Shown here: positions 33,216 through 41,564 of the stretch, one piece after another
Layout: each line of letters opens with the position of its first letter
Numbering within the stretch: position 1 is the first letter of the stretch
DNA from: Lachnospiraceae bacterium
GTDB lineage: Bacteria; Bacillota; Clostridia; Lachnospirales; Lachnospiraceae
Assembly: GCA_015058015.1 (NCBI GenBank)
Contig: SVDM01000015.1
Location: 1 to 64,000, forward strand
Direction: 5' to 3'
DNA length: 64,000 nt
The notes under the pieces: generated by a model
Databases searched by the model: none
What the model saw: only the letters and a program-made list of their open reading frames with translations
Told to the model about the DNA's origin: nothing
Translations under genes and position numbers: made by a program

Positions 33216-34286
33216 ATGACCAGATATATAGAGATATATGAGGACGTGAAAAAAAAGATTATAGAGGGCGTCTATGAATACAATTCCAAGCTGCCTTCAA
33301 AGCGAGTGTCTGCCGACAATTACGGGGTCAGCGTTATCACAGTAGAGCACGCCTACGAGCTTCTTATGGAGGAAGGCTATGTGGTGGCCAGAGAAAAAAG
33401 TGGCTACTTCGTAAGTTATAAGGAAAGTGACTATTTTACCGGAGGATCCTCCGAGAAAATGTATTCGCCTCCCGTCAGGACCGGCCATGACCTTCATTCC
33501 TTATCCCGGGAAAGTGAGGAAATATCCTTCAACACATACGCCAAAACCGTGCGACGGGTTCTTACGGAATACGGCGAAGAGATTAAAGAAAAGCCCGACT
33601 CCTTCGGTTGCGAATGCCTTAGACTGGCTATCGCCAACTACCTATTGAAGAATCGGGGAATTAAAACGGACTATCGTCGGATTATTATCGGATCGGGTGC
33701 CGAATACCTCTATGGGCTGATTGTAAGAACCTTCGGCAGAGATATCATTTACGCCATAGAAGATCCCTCTTATCGTAAAATTGCTCTTGTTTACGAGGCA
33801 GAGGGGATAAAAACAGATAAACTGCCCCTTGGAAGTAACGGAATAGACAGTGAGGCCTTGTGGAATACGGGAGCCCGCATTCTCCATGTAACCCCCTATC
33901 GAAGCTTCCCCACCGGCGTCACGGCTTCCGCCGCCAAGAAGGCTGAGTATATTAAGTGGAGCGTAAAAAAGGACGGGATAATAATTGAGGATGATTTTGA
34001 ATCGGAATTCTCAAGCAGCCGAAAGCCTGAAGAAACACTGTTTTCCAGAGATAAGGACGGACGGGTAATATATGTTAACACCTTCAGCAAAACAATAGGT
34101 TCCTTCATGCGTACCGCCTACATGGTAATCCCGGAAAACCTTGAACATCTCTTTCGTGAAAAGACAGGGTTTGCATCCTGCACCGTCCCTGCCTTGGAGC
34201 AATATGTTCTTGCTGAACTGCTTGATAGGGGAGACTTCGTCCGCCACATAAACAAAGTTCGCAGAAAACGCAGAAGTGAGGGGTAA
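33216..34286 (+). CDS. MocR/GntR-type regulator with truncated aminotransferase domain
   Basis: A 356-residue protein. A GntR winged helix (about 1-70, SKRVSADNYGVSVITVEHAYE) is joined to a class I aminotransferase-like domain (about 105-356). The PLP-lysine region is present (IEDDFESEF, YVNTFSKTIGSFMR). Typical MocR proteins have about 460-480 residues; this one stops just after GDFVRHINKVRRKRR, so the small C-terminal domain of about 100 residues is missing. The last codons lie inside a terminator hairpin. It may be a functional short form or a decayed gene. AAGGAG precedes the ATG. It is divergent from the ECF gene, which it may control. Confidence 0.85.
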   Translation: MTRYIEIYEDVKKKIIEGVYEYNSKLPSKRVSADNYGVSVITVEHAYELLMEEGYVVAREKSGYFVSYKESDYFTGGSSEKMYSPPVRTGHDLHSLSRESEEISFNTYAKTVRRVLTEYGEEIKEKPDSFGCECLRLAIANYLLKNRGIKTDYRRIIIGSGAEYLYGLIVRTFGRDIIYAIEDPSYRKIALVYEAEGIKTDKLPLGSNGIDSEALWNTGARILHVTPYRSFPTGVTASAAKKAEYIKWSVKKDGIIIEDDFESEFSSSRKPEETLFSRDKDGRVIYVNTFSKTIGSFMRTAYMVIPENLEHLFREKTGFASCTVPALEQYVLAELLDRGDFVRHINKVRRKRRSEG

Positions 34287-34300
34287 TCCGCCCCTCACTT
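34274..34300. terminator. Terminator overlapping the MocR stop codon
   Basis: A perfect 10-bp stem (AAGTGAGGGG / CCCCTCACTT, 7-nt loop). The loop holds the MocR stop codon, so the hairpin reads into the end of the gene. It lies between convergent genes and may act in both directions; T runs are weak on either side. Confidence 0.6.
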
Positions 34301-34316
34301 AATTATTCTATAGACC

Positions 34317-36908
34317 TTAATACTTCTTCAGTATCTTTCTTATGCTAAGGTGATTCTTACCATCTTCATACTTGTAGATAACATCATCCATGGTTTTCTT
34401 AACCAGATATATACCTAAACCACCCCTTACCCGCTGACTGGCAGAAAGCGTTACATCAGGCTTTTGGGCATTCAGCGGATTAAAAGGTTTTCCGCTGTCT
34501 ATAAGAGTAATTGTAATCTCTGTTCGATCCGGAATAGTCTCAACCCTTACGGTAGCATCCCCTGTCTCACCATCATATGCGTAATGGGCAATATTGCCGA
34601 AGAGCTCATCTATCGCTACATTTATCTGTCCCTTTATGTTTTTAGGACAATTCATAATCACAAGTTCCTCATTCACAAAATCCTGTACCATATCCAAGTT
34701 CTCTACTATGGCATCAACCGTAATCTCTTTTGACAGCGGTTTGGGACCCTTATATTCTATGCAAAGCATGGTCAAATCGTCGAACTGCTCTGCAGATTCT
34801 ACAAATTTCTTTACTTCACTGTCTACCGTGGCAAGAATATCCTCCGGAGCAGATTCAGCTGCCAGATTAACCGCCGCAAGGGTTCTCTCCATTCCAAAGA
34901 GTTCACCGGCTTCATTCATGGCCTCCGGTACACCGTCAGTATAAACAAAAAGCTTGGCTCCCGGCTCCATTAACATCTCATAATTGGTGTGTTTCATGTT
35001 TTTCTTGCCACCGATTACAAAGCCGTGTTTATCCTTTATAATTCTGAAATTGCCATCGACATCCTTCAAAATCGGATACTCATGTCCGGCATTGGCTGCA
35101 GTTACTATTCCTGTGTTTATATCAAGAATTCCTACCCATACCGTTACAAACATCTTCTCTTTATTATTCTCACAGATAAGATTATTTACTTCTTCAAGTA
35201 CGCTTTTCGGATCTCGTTTTGCTATAATACGGCTCTGAATCATACTTTTCGCCATCATCATAAACATGGCTGCCGGTACGCCCTTACCTGATACGTCTGC
35301 CATAACCATGGCAAGATGAGTATCTCCCGCAAAAAAGAAATCATAAAAATCTCCACCTACCTCTTTTGCAGGTGTCATGGAAGCATAGATGGTAAACTCC
35401 GGCCTCTCCGGAAATGCAGGGAAGATATTGGGCAACATGTCTGCCTGTATCTTGGTAGCCAGAGAAAGCTCCGTTCTAACCCTCTCTTTTTCAGACATCT
35501 CATCAACTATCTTGTCAACATAGTCTCTCATTTTGCCCGCAAGAGATTCGAAGTTTTCCGCAAGAACCTGAACTTCATCTCCGGTTTTATACTCGTCCTC
35601 CATCTCGAAGAACATATTAATACCGCTGAATTCCTTCAGGCTGTCTGTCATCTGTACAATGGGCGCAATCTTTTTCTTTATCCTCCTGCTGACATAGACA
35701 TTGGAAACAATCATTATTAATACAATAGCCAACGCCACTATGATAACAGATATATTGAATGTTACTTTTTCTTTATTGATTAGACTATCCGAATACTCCT
35801 CCATCTCGGATATGAGACCTTCCGCCGGTACCATAACTTCATCAACAGACTCAAATAATATCTGGGTCCATCCGGGTACCGGAATATAGCCGTAAGCGGC
35901 ATAGTATTCCCCACCGTCAACATGGACTCTTTCTACACCGGTCTGACCGGAGAGCCCTTTATTAATAAGGGCTTTAAGTTCAGGATTAACCGTGTTTCTC
36001 ACATCTTCCGTAACGTCATCACCAAGTTTTAACTCTCCATCTTCTCTGGGTGATGCTGCCAACTGTCCGTCCTTACCAATTAAAACTGCAAAACCGGATT
36101 TACCTATGGCCCTGTCTTCCATGAATTTTGTCATGCCTTGCATACGAAGACAACCCTCTACCACAGCCACCGGCTTGCCGTGGGCATATACCGGGGCGCT
36201 GTATAACAACTCATGAAAACCGTACAAAGCACCCTTTGTGGTGGATGAGAAGCAGACATCCCCTGCCTTCAAAGCATCATCGAACCATCCGCGTTTTCTG
36301 GCATCGAAATCCTTAATATTACCGTTTTCATCAAATTTCCCTTCAGATAATCTGTCATAGTCTAAGGTTACCCCATCGAGGGTACAGATATAACAGTCAA
36401 TGGTGTAATCATCTGAGCATACTATCTCTTTCATCATCGGCTCGAGGTTTGCCAAACGTTCCATCATCCCGTATGTTTCGGCACTGATATTCTCATAGCC
36501 GTTTGGTGCAAGAAGCTGCAATGCCGGCTCTGAACCCGTCTCCTTCTTGGGCGGACTTATCTTCCTGGGCTTATAATTCTCAGGATGACGAAATACATCT
36601 TCCACCTGACTTCTAAGAGAGATAAGATCCTGCTTTACAATCCTGAATTCGTCGTCCGCTCTTTCCGAAGCCGACAATACCAGGGACTTTAAGTTCTCTT
36701 CTGTTATATATGTCACAGATTTGCCCGAGCGTTCCGTCAAAAGCTGTAATTGTTCTTCTTCCTCGGATATAGTCATATTGTGAAGTCCGGATAAATGGTA
36801 ACCGAAGATAGCCGAAAAGATTACCCCCATGGCAAGCACAAAGGTAACCATCGCCCGCATCATTTTTCCCACTAATCCACTAGAAAAAAGAGAAGAATTC
36901 TTAATCAT
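34317..36908 (-). CDS. Cache-HAMP-SpoIIE phosphatase with RsbW-like ATPase domain
   Basis: About 863 residues. A signal-anchor helix (about 14-38) is followed by an extracytoplasmic dCache-like domain (to about 380), a second helix (about 385-408), HAMP (about 410-465) and a PP2C/SpoIIE phosphatase (about 485-712; VGGDFYDFFFAGD, VMADVSGKGVPAA, VYTDGVPEAMNE, FDDLTMLCIEY). The C terminus is an intact HATPase anti-sigma-kinase domain (about 725-863), with N-box AIDELFGNIAHYAY, G1 DSGKPFNPL and G2 GGLGIYLVKKTMD. Opposing phosphatase and kinase-type modules thus sit in one chain. The ATG at 36908 is favoured (AAGGAG 7 nt upstream). It is last in the operon. Confidence 0.9.
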   Translation of the reverse strand: MIKNSSLFSSGLVGKMMRAMVTFVLAMGVIFSAIFGYHLSGLHNMTISEEEEQLQLLTERSGKSVTYITEENLKSLVLSASERADDEFRIVKQDLISLRSQVEDVFRHPENYKPRKISPPKKETGSEPALQLLAPNGYENISAETYGMMERLANLEPMMKEIVCSDDYTIDCYICTLDGVTLDYDRLSEGKFDENGNIKDFDARKRGWFDDALKAGDVCFSSTTKGALYGFHELLYSAPVYAHGKPVAVVEGCLRMQGMTKFMEDRAIGKSGFAVLIGKDGQLAASPREDGELKLGDDVTEDVRNTVNPELKALINKGLSGQTGVERVHVDGGEYYAAYGYIPVPGWTQILFESVDEVMVPAEGLISEMEEYSDSLINKEKVTFNISVIIVALAIVLIMIVSNVYVSRRIKKKIAPIVQMTDSLKEFSGINMFFEMEDEYKTGDEVQVLAENFESLAGKMRDYVDKIVDEMSEKERVRTELSLATKIQADMLPNIFPAFPERPEFTIYASMTPAKEVGGDFYDFFFAGDTHLAMVMADVSGKGVPAAMFMMMAKSMIQSRIIAKRDPKSVLEEVNNLICENNKEKMFVTVWVGILDINTGIVTAANAGHEYPILKDVDGNFRIIKDKHGFVIGGKKNMKHTNYEMLMEPGAKLFVYTDGVPEAMNEAGELFGMERTLAAVNLAAESAPEDILATVDSEVKKFVESAEQFDDLTMLCIEYKGPKPLSKEITVDAIVENLDMVQDFVNEELVIMNCPKNIKGQINVAIDELFGNIAHYAYDGETGDATVRVETIPDRTEITITLIDSGKPFNPLNAQKPDVTLSASQRVRGGLGIYLVKKTMDDVIYKYEDGKNHLSIRKILKKY

Positions 36909-36919
36909 ACCCATACTCC

Positions 36920-39097
36920 TTATGATTTGCTGTCACTGCCGAGGTATTCAATACACAACATTGTCAAATCATCGAACTGCTCTGCGTCACCCACATGCTT
37001 TCTGACCTCTCTTGCTACATTTGCCAGAATAGCTTCCGGCGAAAAGTCGGCCACTGCATTTACTGCCCCTAAGGCACGTTCCATTCCAAAGAGCACTCCC
37101 GCTTCATTCATAGCCTCCGGGACACCGTCAGTGTACACAAAAAGCTTAGACCCGGGTTTCATGGCTATTTCATAATTGGTGTATTTCATATTTCTCTTGC
37201 CACCGATAACAAAACCGTGCTTATCTTTTATAATCTCAAAGGGTTTGTCCGGCTCCTTGTAGATAGGATATTCGTGACCGGCGTTGGCTGCTGTCAACAC
37301 ACCTGTTTCCAGATCAAGTATTCCAACCCAAACCGTAACGAACATTTTCTCTCTGTTGTTGGCGCAGATAATATTGTTAACATCCTCAAGGGCCTTAGCT
37401 ACATCCTGGTGTGAACTAAGCTGGGTCTGAATCATGGTCTTGGCCATCATCATAAACATGGCCGCCGGCACACCCTTACCCGATACATCCGCCATAACCA
37501 TGGCCAGCTTGTTCTCTGCCGCAAAGAAGAAGTCGTAAAAGTCACCGCCTACTTCCTTTGCCGGTGTCATGGATGCATATATATCAAAATCTGTTCTTTC
37601 GGGAAATGCCGGGAAATTGCTGGGCAGCATATCTGCCTGTATTCGGGTGGCCAGAGACAACTCCGCATTGACCCTCTCCTTCTCAGACATGATGGCCACT
37701 ATCTCTTTAATGTATCTGTTCATCTTCTCCGAGAGGTCTCTAAAGCTCTCCGCCAAAACCTGAATCTCATCCCCGGTCATATAAGATTTGTCCATTTCAA
37801 AGGACATGTTATCTCCTGTCAGTCCGGATACACGTTTAGCCATAAGCGCCAAGGGTTTAGACCGTCTTTTAGCGATTAAGCTGACTGTCACAATACCTAC
37901 AAGCAGGATAACCAGCAACATTTGAATTGCAATAACAGCAGCTTTTCTAAATCCTTCCCGTTTAATTACAAGGTCTTGTGCCGAGACTTCCTTCATATCT
38001 GACAGCAACTCATTGGTGGGCTTCATAACTTCATCCACCGATACAAAAATAATCTGTGTCCATTTATTAGAACTCATATATCCATATGCCGCATAATACT
38101 CCTGCCCGTCAACCTTAAGCTTTGTGACACCCGTTTCTCCCGATAGTCCGAGATTAATGGTTTCCTTTAATCCTGAATTCACACTGTCTCTTACATCAAG
38201 GGTAAGATCCTCATTTATCTTTAATTCACCTGAAGTACGGGGAGAACACACTAATTGACCACGATCACTGATAAGTACGGTAAAACCCGATTCTCCAATA
38301 TCTCGACCTTCAAGAAAGCTCTTTAGCATATCGGTTCTTATAGACCCCTGTAAGACTGCAACAATCTTATCATCTACGTATACCGGGGCAGCATAGGCTA
38401 CCTCGTCGAAATCATATATCATACTGTGTATGGGATAAAAGAAGATATCTCCCCGCTCTATAGCCCCTTTATACCAATCCTGTCCGGTAAAATCTACGGT
38501 GATTACATCACCATCATCCTTTATCTTCTTGTCGGCTAATCTGTCCATAAAAAGGGCCAACCCATCGGTGGTGGCCACTACGATATCTACATTAAACTCA
38601 TTCTGTATCAGGAATTCTTTAAGCATGGGCTCCAGATTAGCCAGACGCTGGGCTGTTTCCATAGACTTGGCAGGTATATTCTCATAACCCATTGAACACA
38701 GCAGCTGCATAGAGGGTACTCCTGCATTATCTTTACTTGGCGGCAAAACGGTTCTTCTTCCGTATTTATTGGGATTCTTGTAGATATCAGCCACCTGATT
38801 CTGGAGCATTCTCAGGTTGTGTGCGGCAATCCAGAATTCATCATCTGCTCTGTCTGCAGCCCATTTTATTCTGGCTCTTAAGTTCTCTTCTATAATGGAT
38901 GTCATAGATTCCGTAGACTTGCCTGCCACAACAGCCTGTTGCCTTTCTTCATCTGCCCGAATCATTCCGTGCATGGAAATCAACTGCACTGCGAAGACAA
39001 CCAAATAAGTCACTCCCATTGCAAGAGCGAATAAAGCAAAAAACTTTATTATGGTTCCGGCTAAACCCCCTTGTTTTGGCTTGTCTTTTTTGTTCAT
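36920..39097 (-). CDS. Cache-HAMP-SpoIIE phosphatase
   Basis: A 725-residue paralogue of the next gene, without the C-terminal ATPase domain. It has an N-terminal helix (about 13-36), an extracytoplasmic Cache region with the same landmarks (QLLCSMGYENIPAKSMETAQ; GESGFTVLISDRGQLVCSPR), a second helix (about 385-408), HAMP and a PP2C/SpoIIE phosphatase ending at about 720 (VGGDFYDFFFAAENK, FDDLTMLCIEYLG). It probably dephosphorylates a STAS-type antagonist that is not encoded here. GGGGGAG precedes the ATG. The gap to the following gene is only 11 nt, so the two are co-translated. Confidence 0.9.
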   Translation of the reverse strand: MNKKDKPKQGGLAGTIIKFFALFALAMGVTYLVVFAVQLISMHGMIRADEERQQAVVAGKSTESMTSIIEENLRARIKWAADRADDEFWIAAHNLRMLQNQVADIYKNPNKYGRRTVLPPSKDNAGVPSMQLLCSMGYENIPAKSMETAQRLANLEPMLKEFLIQNEFNVDIVVATTDGLALFMDRLADKKIKDDGDVITVDFTGQDWYKGAIERGDIFFYPIHSMIYDFDEVAYAAPVYVDDKIVAVLQGSIRTDMLKSFLEGRDIGESGFTVLISDRGQLVCSPRTSGELKINEDLTLDVRDSVNSGLKETINLGLSGETGVTKLKVDGQEYYAAYGYMSSNKWTQIIFVSVDEVMKPTNELLSDMKEVSAQDLVIKREGFRKAAVIAIQMLLVILLVGIVTVSLIAKRRSKPLALMAKRVSGLTGDNMSFEMDKSYMTGDEIQVLAESFRDLSEKMNRYIKEIVAIMSEKERVNAELSLATRIQADMLPSNFPAFPERTDFDIYASMTPAKEVGGDFYDFFFAAENKLAMVMADVSGKGVPAAMFMMMAKTMIQTQLSSHQDVAKALEDVNNIICANNREKMFVTVWVGILDLETGVLTAANAGHEYPIYKEPDKPFEIIKDKHGFVIGGKRNMKYTNYEIAMKPGSKLFVYTDGVPEAMNEAGVLFGMERALGAVNAVADFSPEAILANVAREVRKHVGDAEQFDDLTMLCIEYLGSDSKS

Positions 39098-39123
39098 AGT
39101 TACTCCCCCGATATTTTAAGAAT

Positions 39124-41484
39124 CTATGATTCGATTTTAGCCAAATGCTCCATTATGGTATCCGTTGCCACAAGACACTTTAAGGATGCTGCCTGAAGTT
39201 CTGCATAGAACCCTTCAGCCCCATCTGCAAGACCATCCGATACCGCTTTCATAAGCAGGCATCTTACCCCATTAGCCTCACAGGTTAATACGATACCCGC
39301 CGATTCCATATCACAGATATCTCCACCAAAGGTTTCATGCAGGTAGCTCTTTTCTTCCGCTGTGCCGATGAACTTATCCCCTGAACAGCAAGTTACAAGA
39401 GAAAGCCCTTCCATGGCAGACATAGCAGTTTTAACCAGACTCTCACTGGTGCGAAGATAGATGGAATCATGACCATCAACCTGCCCTATGGCCAGATCCA
39501 TGAACTCAGAACAGTCGTATTTGTAATGAACTACACGCTCAACCAGACAGACCTTCCTAGTCTTCATATCAGTAGTTAAACCACCCACTACCCCAAAGTT
39601 TACTATGTAGCTTACGGAGTATTTCGCAATTAAATACTGTACGCCGGAGGAAGCAGCGATTTCGCCCATTCCGGCCTGCAGAATGTATATATCATATGTA
39701 TCACGCTCTACCAAAAACAGGTTAAACCCGGGAGGTGCCTCAAGCTCCTTCCAGGCCTTGTAATGCTCAAATATAGCGTCCATCTCTATGGCAACAATAA
39801 GTCCTATTCGCTTCTTACCGGAAGGCTTAGAGGATAGTTTTTCCCGAATATTTGGCAAAAGCAAATGACCGGATGTAAAGCCCTCATCATCATAATCTTT
39901 TGAATTGGGGCAGACCGTAACCTCCCAACCAAGTTCAGTAAATTCCTGCCTAATGATTTCCAATTCATCTATTGGTCCGTAACCGCAATCTACGGCATTA
40001 AAGGTCTGATAAATAGTAGTTATCTCAATGATGAACTTACTCTTGTCAAAGAGCCTGTCTATTTCGTAAGCATCTATTATCGAATCCTCGCATACGGCAA
40101 ATGTCAGAGCGTACTTTTTTCCTTTTGGCGCCGGGAGTGTCTCTGCGATGGCAGCTATCTCCTCAATAGTCAGAGATCTGTTACCATACATCTTCCTTCG
40201 AATGCTCTCATCCGTAGAATCAATGCTAATGTGAAGCACCGCATTGCCATCATATACATTGTTTTTGATGCGGCAATACTCCAACAGAAAGTCCTTTGTA
40301 TTGCCACTTTTTGGCATCATGGTTGAAAGAGAAGGAGTGATAACCTTGGCATCCGCTTTCTTTCTTACGCACTGACACAGGCCTGACTCAATGAATTCCA
40401 ATACTTTGTCATTGAATACCGGCTCACCCATTCTGGAGAAATCCACTACCATAAGCTCTGTGGCAGCACTTCCGGTATTGCTTGTAATTGTGTCAATCTG
40501 ATACTCCAAATCCTCTATTGATGCATTCCCATGGAAGCCGAAAGCCGGGCAGTCGCAAAAAGCGCACTTACCTAAACATCCCCTTTGGCATGATAGGTTA
40601 ATTCGCCACACCTTGTCATAAGCTTTGTCAGGAAAGGATAGGAATTCAAGATTACGCTTTTCATCAACGTAGATGGTTCCAAGGGCACGTTCAAATATCC
40701 TTAAGCCTTCATATTTCTTCTTCAAAAAGGCTACATAACACATGATAACCAGGGCAATGCCCATAACAGCAAGAATGGTATAACCAATGTAGGCGAATAT
40801 CTCTCCCCATACTGCAGGTACCCCGCGTTTTTTGCTGCTAATAAGCAAGGCTATAATTATGCCTGCTGTTATTACGAGCTGTACTAAGGCAGACCAGGCT
40901 ATAATGACCTCGTTAACGGATAGCCGGCGTCTTCCGTCGTGGTAATACTCAGAATATACCCAATCCAACAGCACCATAGCCGGCAAGCCGAATATCAGGC
41001 ACATACAAAGGTTATTCTGGAATACAAAAAAGGCACTTTCTAAGAAACTGCTGCCGGATACAAAAAACTGAATTGCACCTACAGAAAGACCGATAACGGC
41101 GGCATTTACCGCCATAAGGAACGCAAAACAGACAGTCACTTTCGGACTGTCAAGTCGCATCTTGCGAGATGTGCACCCCACGTAACGTGTCCACGCATAG
41201 AAGGGTAACGCTCCATATATAATCTGGGGAATAAAGCCTAAACATGCAACAGCAATACCATAACCCGACAGTAAGTCCGATGCAAAATTCGCCACTGCGC
41301 AAGCAAGGATGGCAGGCCATCCATATGCTATTCCAAGTATCGGATTCATAGCCGCCGATGGTCTGACACCCGTTACATCATAAGCCGCTAAGACAGTATT
41401 AGAGAAAAAGGTTAGTATTAAAAACAAAACAGCGGTAAAAAAGAAAACCTCCCATTTCCGCCTTCCGGAATTCTTGTTAATCAC
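39124..41484 (-). CDS. Membrane protein fused to RlmN-like radical SAM and MTA/SAH nucleosidase domains
   Basis: About 786 residues in three parts. Residues about 10-255 form 6-8 membrane helices, vaguely like ECF S components or small receptors (GVRPSAAMNPILGIAYGWPA). Residues about 290-545 are a radical SAM domain that aligns with RlmN/Cfr: LSCQRGCLGKCAFC (Cys303, 307, 310) and SRMGEPVFN. The two cysteines that RlmN uses for methyl transfer are replaced (Asn296 and Ser538 by my alignment). Residues 558-786 are an MTA/SAH nucleosidase with intact acid residues (Glu567 in VAIEMD, Glu727 in CDMESA, Asp750 in VSDGLAD). GTG at 41484 is chosen, with GGAGG 5 nt upstream. No known family member comes to mind. 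Confidence 0.85.
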   Translation of the reverse strand: MINKNSGRRKWEVFFFTAVLFLILTFFSNTVLAAYDVTGVRPSAAMNPILGIAYGWPAILACAVANFASDLLSGYGIAVACLGFIPQIIYGALPFYAWTRYVGCTSRKMRLDSPKVTVCFAFLMAVNAAVIGLSVGAIQFFVSGSSFLESAFFVFQNNLCMCLIFGLPAMVLLDWVYSEYYHDGRRRLSVNEVIIAWSALVQLVITAGIIIALLISSKKRGVPAVWGEIFAYIGYTILAVMGIALVIMCYVAFLKKKYEGLRIFERALGTIYVDEKRNLEFLSFPDKAYDKVWRINLSCQRGCLGKCAFCDCPAFGFHGNASIEDLEYQIDTITSNTGSAATELMVVDFSRMGEPVFNDKVLEFIESGLCQCVRKKADAKVITPSLSTMMPKSGNTKDFLLEYCRIKNNVYDGNAVLHISIDSTDESIRRKMYGNRSLTIEEIAAIAETLPAPKGKKYALTFAVCEDSIIDAYEIDRLFDKSKFIIEITTIYQTFNAVDCGYGPIDELEIIRQEFTELGWEVTVCPNSKDYDDEGFTSGHLLLPNIREKLSSKPSGKKRIGLIVAIEMDAIFEHYKAWKELEAPPGFNLFLVERDTYDIYILQAGMGEIAASSGVQYLIAKYSVSYIVNFGVVGGLTTDMKTRKVCLVERVVHYKYDCSEFMDLAIGQVDGHDSIYLRTSESLVKTAMSAMEGLSLVTCCSGDKFIGTAEEKSYLHETFGGDICDMESAGIVLTCEANGVRCLLMKAVSDGLADGAEGFYAELQAASLKCLVATDTIMEHLAKIES

Positions 41485-41564
41485 ATTTGCCTCCATAGCG
41501 CATATTTTACTGTCAACATCATAACATATTATGAAGTTGTCTTGCAATTATACGCGCAAAAAAG

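Noticed and set aside
39124-41484. 23S rRNA/tRNA methyltransferase RlmN
   Set aside because: The radical SAM core is RlmN-like, but both cysteines needed for the methyl-transfer mechanism are replaced, and the RlmN N-terminal domain is absent in favour of membrane helices.
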